A stretch of 64,000 nucleotides of DNA, from NCBI RefSeq assembly GCF_001956295.1, contig NZ_MRTD01000001.1:620001-684000 (forward strand), read 5' to 3'. Shown here one piece after another: positions 34,065-42,124 of the stretch. Origin of the DNA: Paenibacillus sp. FSL A5-0031. Lineage in GTDB: Bacteria > Bacillota > Bacilli > Paenibacillales > Paenibacillaceae. Position 1 is the stretch's first letter; every line of letters begins with the position of its first letter. The notes under the pieces were generated by a model. That model was given only the letters and a program-made list of their open reading frames with translations, did no database searches and had not been told where the DNA came from. Both the position numbers and the translations under genes were made by a program.

Positions 34065-36119
34065 TTATTGTGCTGCATCAGCTTTCAAAACTTCAACGCG
34101 ATTTGAGAAAAATGTAGCACCGCCGCCCATATCTGCGAGCCGCTGCGGCGTCAGTATATTCACGGCTTGATGGCCTTTTTTCTTGTCTTCCCACCATAAG
34201 CCTTGCGTGACTAGTACGCCGGGCAGTACATCTTGACCAACGCGCAGCGTCATCTCCAGTTCACCGCGGTCATTGCGTATCTTTACACGTTCACCGTTAA
34301 GGAGCCCAAGTGCTTCTGCGTCATCCGCATGCATATGAAGGAGAGGCTCCTTCTCAAGCTTTTGCAGCTTTTCTTGGTTGGCGAAGGTCGAGTTAATGAA
34401 GCTGTGATTCGGGCCAGTCGTCAGCCAAAAAGGATACGTCTCCGGCTCTCTAAGCGGCGTATGATTGGGTATTGGAGGCAAGCCGTTCATAAGCATTTTC
34501 GCCGAATAGAGCTCGATTTTACCGGAAGGAGTCGGAATCATCGAGGTATAGGAAGGAAGCTCATTACCGCCAGCCTTCATCCACGTATTAGCTTGCAGCG
34601 CCTCAAAAGTAATGCCTTTAAGAAGCGGATTATTTTCGCTATCGAGCGCCTCGCTTATCATTTGCTGCTCAGAAATATCAAATAGATGAGGCTCAAAGTC
34701 AAGTTTAAGCGCAAGCTCCTTAAAGAGCGTAAAGTTTGATTTGCATTCACCCATCGGTTCCATAATCGGCTGGTGAAGCTGCAAATACAGATGCCAGTAG
34801 GAAGTGTATAAATCCAAATTTTCAAAATGAGAAGTTGCAGGCAATACAATGTCCGAATACTTGCAGGTGTCTGTTAAGAACAAATCATGTGTAACCGTAA
34901 ATAAGTCCTCACGAGCCAATCCCTCGCGCACTCGGTTCTGGTCAGGCGCTACGACTGCTGGATTGCTGTTATAAACGAACAGCATCTTTACTGGAGGAGC
35001 GGCATCTAGAAGAGCATCACCGAGTTGATTCATGCTGATCGTGCGGACAGCCGGATCAGGCAATAAATCGGGGCGCTCAATTTTCTCACCATTGAGCCGC
35101 GAATACCAGCTGTTTCCTTTCATTGCACCGCCACCGCGAACATCCCATTGTCCAGTCAATGCAGGCAAGCATGAAATTGTTCGCACGATCATTCCGCCAT
35201 TATCATGGTGCTGAAGTCCGTTGCCAATGCGGATAAAAGAGGGAGTGGTCGTTCCATACAGCCTGCTAAGCTCCTCGACCTCTGCTGCCGGTACGCCCGT
35301 AATAGCTTCCACTCGTTCAGGCGTATATTCAGCTGCTTGCTTCGCGAGATCCTCGTAACCGAGCGTGAACTGCTCGAGAAAAGCTTGATCAGTCAGCTCA
35401 TCACGGATGATGACATGCATCATGCCGAGAGCGAGCGCTGCATCCGTTCCCGGACGCAAATGAATGAACTGATCCGCCCAAGTAGAGGTACGATTGCGAT
35501 GCACATCAATATGAATAACCTTTGCTCCGTTTTTCCGTGCTTCCGTTGCCAACATCGTTTGGTGCATATTTGTTGATACGAGATTGCAGCCCCATATAAG
35601 AAACAGTTTCGTATGTATCGTTTCTTCGGGATCAATGCCTTTGGAAGCGCCCATCGTATAAGCATAACCTGTTGATCCAGCAGCGTTGCATATTGCGCGG
35701 TCCAATTGACTTGCGCCGAGTCGATGAAAGAACCGTCGATCCATTCCTTCAGCATTCAAAACACCCATATTGCCATAAAAACTATAAGGCAATATGGCAC
35801 TCGCTCCATACTCGGAAATAATCCCTTTCATACGTGAGGTAATTTCCTCATAGGCTTCTTCCCAAGATATGCGTTCGAATGAATGCTCGCCTTTGGGACC
35901 TACACGGCGAAGAGGGTAGAGCAGTCTTTCAGGATGATACACGCGATCATTTATTTGTCTTACCTTATTGCAAATTGCTCCGCGGGTTACCGGGTGCTCT
36001 GCATCACCTGTTACTTTCGTTATTTTGCCTTCCTCGAAGGTGACGCTCAGACCACAAGTATCCGGGCAATCAAAAGGGCAAACCGATTTTACAGTACCAT
36101 TTATTACTGATTTGCTCAT
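34065..36119 (-). CDS. molybdopterin-dependent oxidoreductase, DMSO-reductase superfamily
   Basis: 684 residues from ATG 36119 (GGAGTGAGA upstream; the frame extends to 36152). N-terminal [4Fe-4S] motif C-x3-C-x3-C (VCPFDCPDTCGL) with the fourth cysteine in GAICNKVR. Molybdopterin-binding motifs follow, and the C-terminal dinucleotide-binding domain (HMHADDAEALGLLNGERVKI, TQGLWWED) is complete. No signal peptide, so it is cytosolic, and no partner subunits are encoded next door. Formate dehydrogenase- and BisC-like enzymes are nearest; the substrate is unknown. Confidence 0.9.
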   Translation of the reverse strand: MSKSVINGTVKSVCPFDCPDTCGLSVTFEEGKITKVTGDAEHPVTRGAICNKVRQINDRVYHPERLLYPLRRVGPKGEHSFERISWEEAYEEITSRMKGIISEYGASAILPYSFYGNMGVLNAEGMDRRFFHRLGASQLDRAICNAAGSTGYAYTMGASKGIDPEETIHTKLFLIWGCNLVSTNMHQTMLATEARKNGAKVIHIDVHRNRTSTWADQFIHLRPGTDAALALGMMHVIIRDELTDQAFLEQFTLGYEDLAKQAAEYTPERVEAITGVPAAEVEELSRLYGTTTPSFIRIGNGLQHHDNGGMIVRTISCLPALTGQWDVRGGGAMKGNSWYSRLNGEKIERPDLLPDPAVRTISMNQLGDALLDAAPPVKMLFVYNSNPAVVAPDQNRVREGLAREDLFTVTHDLFLTDTCKYSDIVLPATSHFENLDLYTSYWHLYLQLHQPIMEPMGECKSNFTLFKELALKLDFEPHLFDISEQQMISEALDSENNPLLKGITFEALQANTWMKAGGNELPSYTSMIPTPSGKIELYSAKMLMNGLPPIPNHTPLREPETYPFWLTTGPNHSFINSTFANQEKLQKLEKEPLLHMHADDAEALGLLNGERVKIRNDRGELEMTLRVGQDVLPGVLVTQGLWWEDKKKGHQAVNILTPQRLADMGGGATFFSNRVEVLKADAAQ

Positions 36120-36251
36120 ATCTATCTCACTCCATATAACAGCCATATTCACGTCGTATTATCATAGCATAATCGCATGCAGCGTAGGGAGCAAGATGCA
36201 AAAAAGTGATGTGCAAATCGCCTGTTTTCCGAACTTCCAGTTTATTATCTA

Positions 36252-36280
36252 TTGACAGCACTTTACTTGTCATGTAATAT
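36252..36280 (+). promoter_or_regulatory. promoter of the riboswitch-transporter unit
   Basis: Perfect TTGACA (36252-36257), a 17-nt spacer and TAATAT (36275-36280). Transcription should begin about 25 bases before the aptamer at 36315. Confidence 0.75.
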
Positions 36281-36314
36281 TCAATGTGCTTAAGACGTAT
36301 TCCACAACTAAATA

Positions 36315-36391
36315 ATTCGTATAACCTCACGGAGTTACAGCTTGAACAGGGTGAGGGTTTCTACGGGAAGCCTTACTTCCCAACTACGAAT
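36315..36391 (+). ncRNA. purine-riboswitch-like aptamer with L2 hairpin insertion
   Basis: P1 is ATTCGTA/TACGAAT (36315-36321/36385-36391) and J1/2 is UAA. P2 is CCTCAC/GTGAGG (36325-36330/36351-36356), J2/3 is exactly GUUUCUAC (36357-36364), and P3 is GGGAAG/CTTCCC around L3 CCUUA. J3/1 is AAC (36382-36384). These match the purine class at all the core positions recalled (U22, A23, A24, G46, U47-U49, C50, U51, A52, C53). A cytosine at the ligand-pairing position (C74) points to guanine or a similar ligand. Unusual: L2 is 20 nt, GGA and AGG flanking a 14-nt mini-hairpin (36334-36347), and J3/1 has one extra A. No rRNA-like or tRNA-like alternative fits. Confidence 0.82.
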
Positions 36392-36438
36392 ATGAGATCA
36401 ATCATCATTGATCCTATATTCGCAGTTGGGATTTTTTT
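36379..36438 (+). terminator. riboswitch expression platform (conditional terminator)
   Basis: The 5' arm CCCAACT-CGAATAT (36379-36393) reuses P3', J3/1 and P1' of the aptamer. It pairs with ATATTCG and AGTTGGG (36416-36430), with an apical GATCAAT/ATTGATC stem, then a T-run. Ligand-stabilised P1 would block this hairpin, so the predicted logic is ligand-ON. Confidence 0.85.
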
Positions 36439-36479
36439 ATGCGCAAATTTCCAAATTTTCATGAGGGGGATTCACACAG

Positions 36480-37421
36480 ATGAAGTATATTTTTTCGGTT
36501 TTTCTAGGTGCTGCAAGCTATGGCATTTTGTCCACTATTGTTGTGCTTGCTTATGGCCGAGGCTATGAGCTTGGTGAAGTTGTAGGCAGTCAATTGTTAA
36601 CAGGTTTTTTGCTCGCTTGGATACTCACTTTCATTATGAAATGGCGTGAGAAGCGCAGCCAGAGCTCAACTAATCAAAGTAAGGCTAATACATCTATTCA
36701 CACGAGCAGCATGACATGGAAACAACGTTTCATTCTAATGGCTGCTGGAACTCCAACCGCTATTACAGGTTTATTGTATTACCAATCTCTTCGCTACATC
36801 CCCGCATCGCTTGCGATTATATTGCTCTTTCAGTTCACATGGATTGGTGTATTAATTCAAGCGGTAGGACAGCGGAAACGTCCAAACGGCATTATGTTTT
36901 TTACAATTGCTATCTTATTCGGCGGTACATTGCTTGCAGCAGGCATCATCGAGCAGGGCACAGGACAGTTCAATATAATGGGAGTTATACTCGGCCTGTT
37001 ATCTGCAGTTAGTTATTCACTATTTATTCTCTTTAGCGGAAAAGCAGTTCCTTCTGTACATCCTGCTTATCGAAGCGCATGGATGATTACCGGGGGCATG
37101 GTACTTGTATTTATTTTATTCCCTCCAACCTTTTTGTTTAATGGACTCATTTTTGGAGATTTGATGCTTTACGGTTTCTTGCTTGGTATGTTCGGTGCGT
37201 TTATTCCACCCGTACTATTTGCAATCGGTGTGCCGCATGTCGGAGAAGGGATGGCAGGGATTTTGGGTGCGTCGGAACTTCCTGTCGCTGTTTTGCTTTC
37301 ATCCTTCGTTCTGAATGAACATGTCAGCGCCTTGCAATGGGCTGGTGTCATCGTTGTACTCATAGGTATTGCGCTTCCAGAAGTCATCAAAATGAAGCGA
37401 AGAAGATTGAGCGTGCAATAA
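36480..37421 (+). CDS. DMT-superfamily (EamA) transporter
   Basis: 313 residues and ten predicted helices in two EamA repeats (for example TPTAITGLLYYQSLRYIPASLAII and the second-half LGMFGAFIPPVLFAIG with GILGASELPVAVLLSSFVLNE). DMT permeases mostly export small metabolites. The ribosome-binding site GAGGGGGA sits just before the ATG. The gene is directly downstream of the purine-riboswitch-like leader, so the cargo is plausibly a guanine-like purine or derivative exported when in excess. That is inference from the leader. Confidence 0.9.
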   Translation: MKYIFSVFLGAASYGILSTIVVLAYGRGYELGEVVGSQLLTGFLLAWILTFIMKWREKRSQSSTNQSKANTSIHTSSMTWKQRFILMAAGTPTAITGLLYYQSLRYIPASLAIILLFQFTWIGVLIQAVGQRKRPNGIMFFTIAILFGGTLLAAGIIEQGTGQFNIMGVILGLLSAVSYSLFILFSGKAVPSVHPAYRSAWMITGGMVLVFILFPPTFLFNGLIFGDLMLYGFLLGMFGAFIPPVLFAIGVPHVGEGMAGILGASELPVAVLLSSFVLNEHVSALQWAGVIVVLIGIALPEVIKMKRRRLSVQ

Positions 37422-37433
37422 TCACATATATGA

Positions 37434-37477
37434 AAAAGAAGCCAGCTGCCCTGAATTAGAGCAGCTGGCTTCTTTTG
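37434..37477 (+). terminator. terminator after the DMT transporter
   Basis: AAAAGAAGCCAGCTGC pairs with GCAGCTGGCTTCTTTT, a 16-bp perfect stem. Confidence 0.9.
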
Positions 37478-37594
37478 AAATAGAGACTATTCCTAGCCGT
37501 ATCCTTATTCCTTCGTATAAGTGGAGAGCCAATTATAAATAATATATAATCAACTGATGTTGTGTACACTAATCCTATTACTGGGAGGCATTTG

Positions 37595-38491
37595 ATGATC
37601 TATGATTGTGTAATTGTAGGCGGCGGCATTGCAGGATTACAGGCTGCCATACAATTAGGAAGATATCGTCATCACGTTGCTGTTATCGATTCCGGTAATG
37701 GAAGGTCTTCGGTATGCAGAAGCTATCATAATTTGATCGGTTTTCCTGATGGCATTAGCGGGGCGGAGCTTCGCCTTGCAGGGAGAAAGCAAGCAGAGCA
37801 GCTTGGAGTCACTTTCATACAAGCTGAAGTTGTACAGGCGGAAAGATTAAAAAAGGCTTTTCTTCTGAAAACTTCGGATATGAAAACTTATCATGGTAAG
37901 AAGCTGCTTATTGCGACAGGTGTGAAGGATCGGCTTCCGAATTTGGAAATGCTTATTCCATGTTTGGGAACGAGCGTTTACGTATGCCCAGACTGCGATG
38001 GATACGAAGTACGAGATCAGCCGACGATTGTACTCGGTGCTGGAAATGCTGGAGCGCAAATGGCACTAACACTTACGCATTGGACGGAGGAGCTCATTTA
38101 TGTTAATCATGAGCTCACACCAATTAATGAAGAGTTACGCCTCAAGCTAGACCAAAAAAGAATCCCCTATATTGAACAGGCTATTCAAACCGTTCTGATT
38201 GAGCGCGAACAATTTATAGGGGTAATCCTTGCGGATGGATCATCTATTTATCGTCAACGCTGTTTTGTTGCATTTGGCGGTAATGAGGTTTGTTCCTCCA
38301 TTGCCAAGCAGCTTGGAGTAGAGGTTATGGAGAACAATCATATCGTCGTTGACCCTCGTACAAAGCTTACAAGTGTCGAAGACATTTGGGCCGCTGGAGA
38401 CGTAACTGCGCATTCTGAAATGTTGACCATAGCAATGGGTGATGGCAGCCAAGCGGCAATATGGATTCATAAGAGCTTATTATCTACATAG
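37595..38491 (+). CDS. FAD-dependent pyridine-nucleotide reductase, thioredoxin-reductase-like
   Basis: 298 residues from ATG 37595 (GGGAGG upstream). The FAD motif is [14 protein letters not shown], the redox-active pair CPDC ([11 protein letters not shown]), the NAD(P) motif [15 protein letters not shown], and the second FAD motif EDIWAAGDV. This is the low-molecular-weight TrxR fold. The CxxC is kept, so disulphide transfer is possible, but partner thioredoxin genes are absent nearby. The last 8 bases overlap the convergent clpP-like gene. Confidence 0.88.
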   Translation: MIYDCVIVGGGIAGLQAAIQLGRYRHHVAVIDSGNGRSSVCRSYHNLIGFPDGISGAELRLAGRKQAEQLGVTFIQAEVVQAERLKKAFLLKTSDMKTYHGKKLLIATGVKDRLPNLEMLIPCLGTSVYVCPDCDGYEVRDQPTIVLGAGNAGAQMALTLTHWTEELIYVNHELTPINEELRLKLDQKRIPYIEQAIQTVLIEREQFIGVILADGSSIYRQRCFVAFGGNEVCSSIAKQLGVEVMENNHIVVDPRTKLTSVEDIWAAGDVTAHSEMLTIAMGDGSQAAIWIHKSLLST

Positions 38492-39068
38492 AGGTAATGA
38501 CCTTGTCGATAATTCCATATTCCAATGCCTCTTCCGATGACATAAAATAATCACGATCCATATCCTTTTCGATTTTCTCTATAGGCTGTCCTGTTCTTTC
38601 GGCACTAATTCGATTTAATTTGGCGCGTATATTCAAAATCCGATTTGCACTTATCGCAATATCACTGGCTTGCCCTTGGACACCGCCATGTGGCTGATGA
38701 ATCATAATCTCGCTATTAGGCAGCGCAGCACGATGACCTTTCTCGCCTGCAAGCAGAAGTATAGCTGCAAAAGAAGCAGCGAATCCCGTGCAGATAGTGT
38801 GTACTGGAGCTTTCACAAATTGCATCGTGTCAAGAATGGCGAATCCGGCAGATGTGGAGCCGCCAGGACTGTTAATGTACATAGAGATTTCTTTCTCAGA
38901 ATCCTCCGCGGTAAGAAATAATAATTGAGCAACAATGCTGTTAGCGACTACATCATCTATTGCAGAGCCCAAAAAAATGATACGATCCTTCAGTAAGCGC
39001 GAATAAATATCGTAAGATCTTTCACCGCGGCTGGATTGCTCGACTACATAAGGTACATAATTACTCAT
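38484..39068 (-). CDS. clpP: ClpP-family serine peptidase (probable second paralogue)
   Basis: 194 residues. The catalytic triad is intact: S99 (GFAASFAA), H124 (MIHQPHGG) and D173 (DRDYFM). The canonical surroundings are changed: GMAASMGA has become GFAASFAA, and MIHQPLGG has become [27 protein letters not shown] is typical. It forms tetradecamers that degrade proteins handed over by Clp ATPases. The altered active-site flanks and isolated location suggest a paralogue beside the main clpP elsewhere. The start has GGAGGTAAA. It is divergent from an ECF sigma gene. Confidence 0.9.
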   Translation of the reverse strand: MSNYVPYVVEQSSRGERSYDIYSRLLKDRIIFLGSAIDDVVANSIVAQLLFLTAEDSEKEISMYINSPGGSTSAGFAILDTMQFVKAPVHTICTGFAASFAAILLLAGEKGHRAALPNSEIMIHQPHGGVQGQASDIAISANRILNIRAKLNRISAERTGQPIEKIEKDMDRDYFMSSEEALEYGIIDKVITSM

Positions 39069-39107
39069 CGTATTTTACCTCCAAATGGATGTTGTTTGAT
39101 TTCGATT

Positions 39108-39189
39108 AGTAAACGAATAACAATTAAAAAAGGATACGGGAAAAATTTTTGAGAAAAGCGTATCTTTTTTCTCATCTCATTCGTTTACT
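39108..39189. promoter_or_regulatory. divergent 11-bp motif pair and inner hairpin between clpP-like and sigma genes
   Basis: AGTAAACGAAT (39108-39118) is the exact reverse complement of ATTCGTTTACT (39179-39189), so the same motif faces each gene. Between them AAAAAGGATACG (39125-39136) and CGTATCTTTTTT (39158-39169) form a near-perfect stem. A shared regulator or promoter element is likely. Confidence 0.55.
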
Positions 39190-39247
39190 TTAGTAAGGAT
39201 GTTCTCCTTTTGACGAGATGGAGAGAGGTAAAAGCCGAGGAGGTATA

Positions 39248-39982
39248 ATGATGAATGAACTGAAATCTTTACCCCATACAGTAGTAAAAAGCACAGAGGC
39301 TGACCTTGATCAGCTTCAAAAAACACTTGAGCGATATTGTTTGTTTCTAACAAAATCAAAATGGGATGCAGAGGATTTAGTGCAGGATACGTGGCTAAAA
39401 GGGCTGCGTGCAGCTGTTGATTCAAATCACAATAATCCGGAAGCTTTGTTGCTGCGCATCGCCAAAAATACATGGATTGATCAGCGAAGAAGAAAAAATC
39501 AATATCAACTTCTCATCCAGCAAGCGAAGCCATTGGATATAGCAGCTTATTCAAGCAGTCTTGACCAAGAAGAAGCGATGTACGCGCTCATGCAACATCT
39601 GTCACCTTTACAACGAACCGTGTTTCTTTTGCGCGATGTGCTTCATTTTTCAATCGAAGAAACCGCCGAGCGGCTAAATACGACGTCTGGTGCAATCAAG
39701 GCTGCCCATTACCGCGCGCGTGAAGCCTTGCAAGCGGTCAAGCGGGAACTGAAGGCAGAGGCTGTTATTTTACCTGATGATGAGTATTTGCGAAGCTTCT
39801 TAAGAGCAATGGCGGTTGCTTATCAGACGGGGGATGTTGCTCTTTTAGTAGAGCTTGCACAACGAGATATTTCTGAAGCGCCAATCCTTGTAGGTATCGC
39901 ACAGAATAATAAACGCAAAGCCTCAAGAAATGGAGCACATGTGTTTGCTACTAACCCAGTGAATGTGCAAATGGCTGCATAA
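39248..39982 (+). CDS. ECF-type sigma factor with C-terminal extension
   Basis: 244 residues from ATG 39248 (GAGGAGG upstream). Region 2 carries KSKWDAEDLVQDTWLKGLRA, region 4 SPLQRTVFLLRDVLHFSIEETAERLNTTSGAIKAAHYRAREAL. About 75 residues follow region 4 (ELKAEAVILPDDEYLRSFLRAMAVAYQTGDVALLV...), longer than a minimal ECF and like sigma factors regulated by their own tail. There is no anti-sigma gene next door. It is divergent from the ClpP paralogue. Confidence 0.88.
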   Translation: MMNELKSLPHTVVKSTEADLDQLQKTLERYCLFLTKSKWDAEDLVQDTWLKGLRAAVDSNHNNPEALLLRIAKNTWIDQRRRKNQYQLLIQQAKPLDIAAYSSSLDQEEAMYALMQHLSPLQRTVFLLRDVLHFSIEETAERLNTTSGAIKAAHYRAREALQAVKRELKAEAVILPDDEYLRSFLRAMAVAYQTGDVALLVELAQRDISEAPILVGIAQNNKRKASRNGAHVFATNPVNVQMAA

Positions 39983-39991
39983 GCAATAACC

Positions 39992-40026
39992 AAATAAACC
40001 GATGCCAGCAGGCGTCGGTTTATTTG
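39992..40026 (+). terminator. probable terminator after the sigma gene
   Basis: AAATAAACCGATGCC pairs with GGCGTCGGTTTATTT (one G-U) around AGCAG; the T-tract is interrupted. Confidence 0.65.
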
Positions 40027-40102
40027 CTGTGTGCTGCTCCACGCAGAATTTTATGAAATAAGCTATAATAGAGGAATAGAATATGAAGGATTGAGGCAAA
40101 CA

Positions 40103-40885
40103 ATGATGACTCGCAAGCTTATTTTTTTTGATATTGACGGTACCTTGGTTGATCACGAGAAGAAAATACCGCCATCTACGCAGCAAGCGATTGAGCAATT
40201 GAAAGCGGCTGGCCATGAACTCGTTATTGCGACGGGAAGAGGGCCCTTTATGCTGAAGCCCATTAGCGAACAATTAAACATAGAATCCTATGTTAGCTTT
40301 AATGGCTCTTACGTGGTATACAATGGAGAAGTAGTGTATAGCCATTCGATTAATCCTGACCGACTTGCAGAGCTTACACAAATTACTCTAAATAATAATC
40401 ATCCTTTAGTCTATATGACACCGGAAGGTATGCGCTGCAGCACACATGAAACCGCTTATTTAGAGGATGCCCACGAACCGTTAAAAAAGAAGCTGCCGCC
40501 TATGGAGCCAGATTATTATGTAGGAAAAGATATTTATCAGTGCCTGCTTTATTGCAAGCAAGAGGATGAGGGCTGCTACAAGGAAAATTTTTCTGAGCTC
40601 GGCTTCATTCGTTGGCATTTGTTTGGAAGTGACATTTTACCGCCTGGTGGCTCAAAGGCAAAAGGAATTCATGCTCTTGTTGAACGATCCGGTTTCGACC
40701 GTGAAAATATTTATGCATTTGGCGACGGTTTAAATGATCTGGAAATGATGCAATATGTCTATCACAGCGTTGCGATGGGCAATGCACCCGATGAGGTGAA
40801 GCAAGCCGCTCGTTATGTCACTAAGGATGTAACGGAGGATGGCATCATGTATGGCCTGCGCATGCTTGGTTTATTAAAAGAATAG
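40103..40885 (+). CDS. Cof-type HAD-IIB family phosphatase
   Basis: 260 residues from ATG 40103 (GAAGGATTGAGG upstream; the frame opens at 40031). Motif I is FFDIDGTLVDHEKK with the nucleophile Asp. The Cof cap lies between, motif III is GGSKAKGIHAL, and motif IV is AFGDGLNDLEMMQ. It belongs to the Cof/YidA subfamily acting on sugar phosphates, FMN or pyridoxal phosphate. It is monocistronic, with a terminator shared with the next convergent gene. Confidence 0.92.
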   Translation: MMTRKLIFFDIDGTLVDHEKKIPPSTQQAIEQLKAAGHELVIATGRGPFMLKPISEQLNIESYVSFNGSYVVYNGEVVYSHSINPDRLAELTQITLNNNHPLVYMTPEGMRCSTHETAYLEDAHEPLKKKLPPMEPDYYVGKDIYQCLLYCKQEDEGCYKENFSELGFIRWHLFGSDILPPGGSKAKGIHALVERSGFDRENIYAFGDGLNDLEMMQYVYHSVAMGNAPDEVKQAARYVTKDVTEDGIMYGLRMLGLLKE

Positions 40886-40917
40886 CGCAGGCACGCCTCG
40901 CGGTTCGTCACAAGTGT

Positions 40918-40957
40918 AAAAAAAAAAGGCAGATCTCTTAGATAGAGATCTGCCTTA
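40918..40957. terminator. bidirectional terminator
   Basis: AAGGCAGATCTCT pairs with AGAGATCTGCCTT; the minus strand has a long T-run. Confidence 0.88.
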
Positions 40958-40964
40958 TATCGTT

Positions 40965-41474
40965 CTATTTAATTACGCGTCTAGCAGTTACATAACGCTT
41001 GTCCCATGTGCTGCCTGAGAATTTGGAGATCGTAACGCCTACTCCAACTCTGTAAGTGTGAAGGAGTTTATCGTTACCGATATATATGCTTACGTGATTG
41101 ATGATGCCATCACGATTCGTGTCAGAGAAAACAAGATCGCCTGCTTTAAGATTTTTTTTAGAAACATAAGTGCCAGATTTCGCTTGCTGCTTAGAAGACC
41201 TTGGCAGACTAATACCATTTTTCTTAAATACGTACTGCGTGAAAGACGAGCAGTCAAACGCGCTAGTAATCCCTGATTTTGCACCAAATTTATAAGGCAC
41301 GCCCAAATACTTTTTTCCAGTTGCAGTGATGCTGTTTGCTTTGGACGTACTTGATACCGTTGCTGCGTTTGCTTCTTGAGGCGCTATGACAGGTACGCTG
41401 GCAATGGCAATAGATAAGCTGATTCCAATACCTGCGATAAGTCTACTAATCTTTTTGTTCTTTGTGTTATTCAT
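40965..41474 (-). CDS. secreted NlpC/P60 peptidoglycan endopeptidase
   Basis: 169 residues from ATG 41474 (AAGGAGGAAC upstream; the frame extends to 41525). The signal peptide ends PVIAPQEANAA. The NlpC/P60 domain holds the catalytic Cys in FDCSSFTQYVF and His in INHVSIYIG, followed by HTYR. It cuts D-Glu-diamino acid bonds in wall peptides. No substrate-binding modules (SH3, LysM) are attached, so it is a minimal single-domain version. Transcribed from its own leader. Confidence 0.92.
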   Translation of the reverse strand: MNNTKNKKISRLIAGIGISLSIAIASVPVIAPQEANAATVSSTSKANSITATGKKYLGVPYKFGAKSGITSAFDCSSFTQYVFKKNGISLPRSSKQQAKSGTYVSKKNLKAGDLVFSDTNRDGIINHVSIYIGNDKLLHTYRVGVGVTISKFSGSTWDKRYVTARRVIK

Positions 41475-41755
41475 GATGTTCCTCCTTGAAATTAGGTAGT
41501 CTGTGTGTTGAGCTAGAAATACCATAACATAGATTAAATGCCCACTAATTACCTATGAGGAAGCAAACCCTTGCTGCTGCTGAATAAAAACAACTTTATT
41601 AAAAAGTGATGATAAAATACTCACTTTTTCTCACTTGACAGCTGTCCATTTGGTAAAGTTCATTTATAAGTGTTTTTACTCTATCGCCAAGCTGGATACA
41701 GGATATATACTGATGAAGTCGGGCCGACGAATCTTGAGGAAAGGAGCTGATCGAT

Positions 41756-41830
41756 TTGATTAACAACTTGGAGGTGATCTCCGTTTAACGGAGATCGCTC
41801 ATTAGAAGGAGACCGCAAGGTCTCCTTTTT
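41756..41830 (+). other. 10-codon ORF with two hairpins, self-terminated mini-transcript candidate
   Basis: The gap 41475-41956 holds no ordinary gene. AAGGAG (41741-41746) precedes TTG 41756, which opens a 10-codon frame ending at 41788 (reads INNLEVISV after the start). Its last codons form the 5' arm of hairpin GATCTCCG/CGGAGATC (41776-41796), with the stop in the loop. A second hairpin AAGGAGACC/GGTCTCCTT (41806-41827) with a T-run follows. GATCTCC could also pair with GGAGACC, so the hairpins may be alternative structures. GACAGCTGTC (41637-41646) is a separate palindrome upstream. Confidence 0.45.
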
Positions 41831-41881
41831 ACTTTTAAAAATGTTCTAACCATTATTAATGGAATTATTGTTAAACATTTC

Positions 41882-41910
41882 TTGTCATCTGAAAATGCTT
41901 ACAATATAAT
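41882..41910 (+). promoter_or_regulatory. sigma-A promoter of the CD3324-like gene
   Basis: TTGTCA (41882-41887), a 17-nt spacer and a perfect TATAAT (41905-41910). Confidence 0.82.
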
Positions 41911-41956
41911 AAGAAAGTGCAACAAGAAAGAAGTTCAAGTGGAGGGAATAACATCC

Positions 41957-42124
41957 ATGGCTTTTATTGCTTGCAACAAAAACTCAGCGTTACCAAAAAT
42001 CGAAAGGAGGAAGCAAAAAATGTTGATTAACACTACTGCTGCAAACAATTCTAAAAAGATTAGCTTGTTCGAGGAGGACATTTATTGTGAACTACAAAAA
42101 TGGGAGAGACGTGCTTCCCCCTAG
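41957..42124 (+). CDS. possible 55-aa leader protein overlapping the next gene
   Basis: ATG 41957 has GGAGGG upstream, and an internal in-frame ATG at 42020 has AAAGGAGGAAG, so a 55- or 34-residue product is possible. The C-terminus overlaps the CD3324-like start by 38 bases in another frame. The predicted promoter puts its transcript start at about 41917, which rules out the longer frame from 41882. No homologue recognised. It may be a coupling peptide rather than a functional protein. Confidence 0.45.
   Translation: MAFIACNKNSALPKIERRKQKMLINTTAANNSKKISLFEEDIYCELQKWERRASP

Noticed and set aside
36129..36251. Moco riboswitch upstream of the molybdopterin oxidoreductase
   Set aside because: No conserved structure was visible in this stretch on the minus strand.
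41475..41640. Possible c-di-AMP (ydaO) riboswitch before the NlpC/P60 gene
   Set aside because: Looked for it because such genes often have one; the conserved GC-rich cores are absent.
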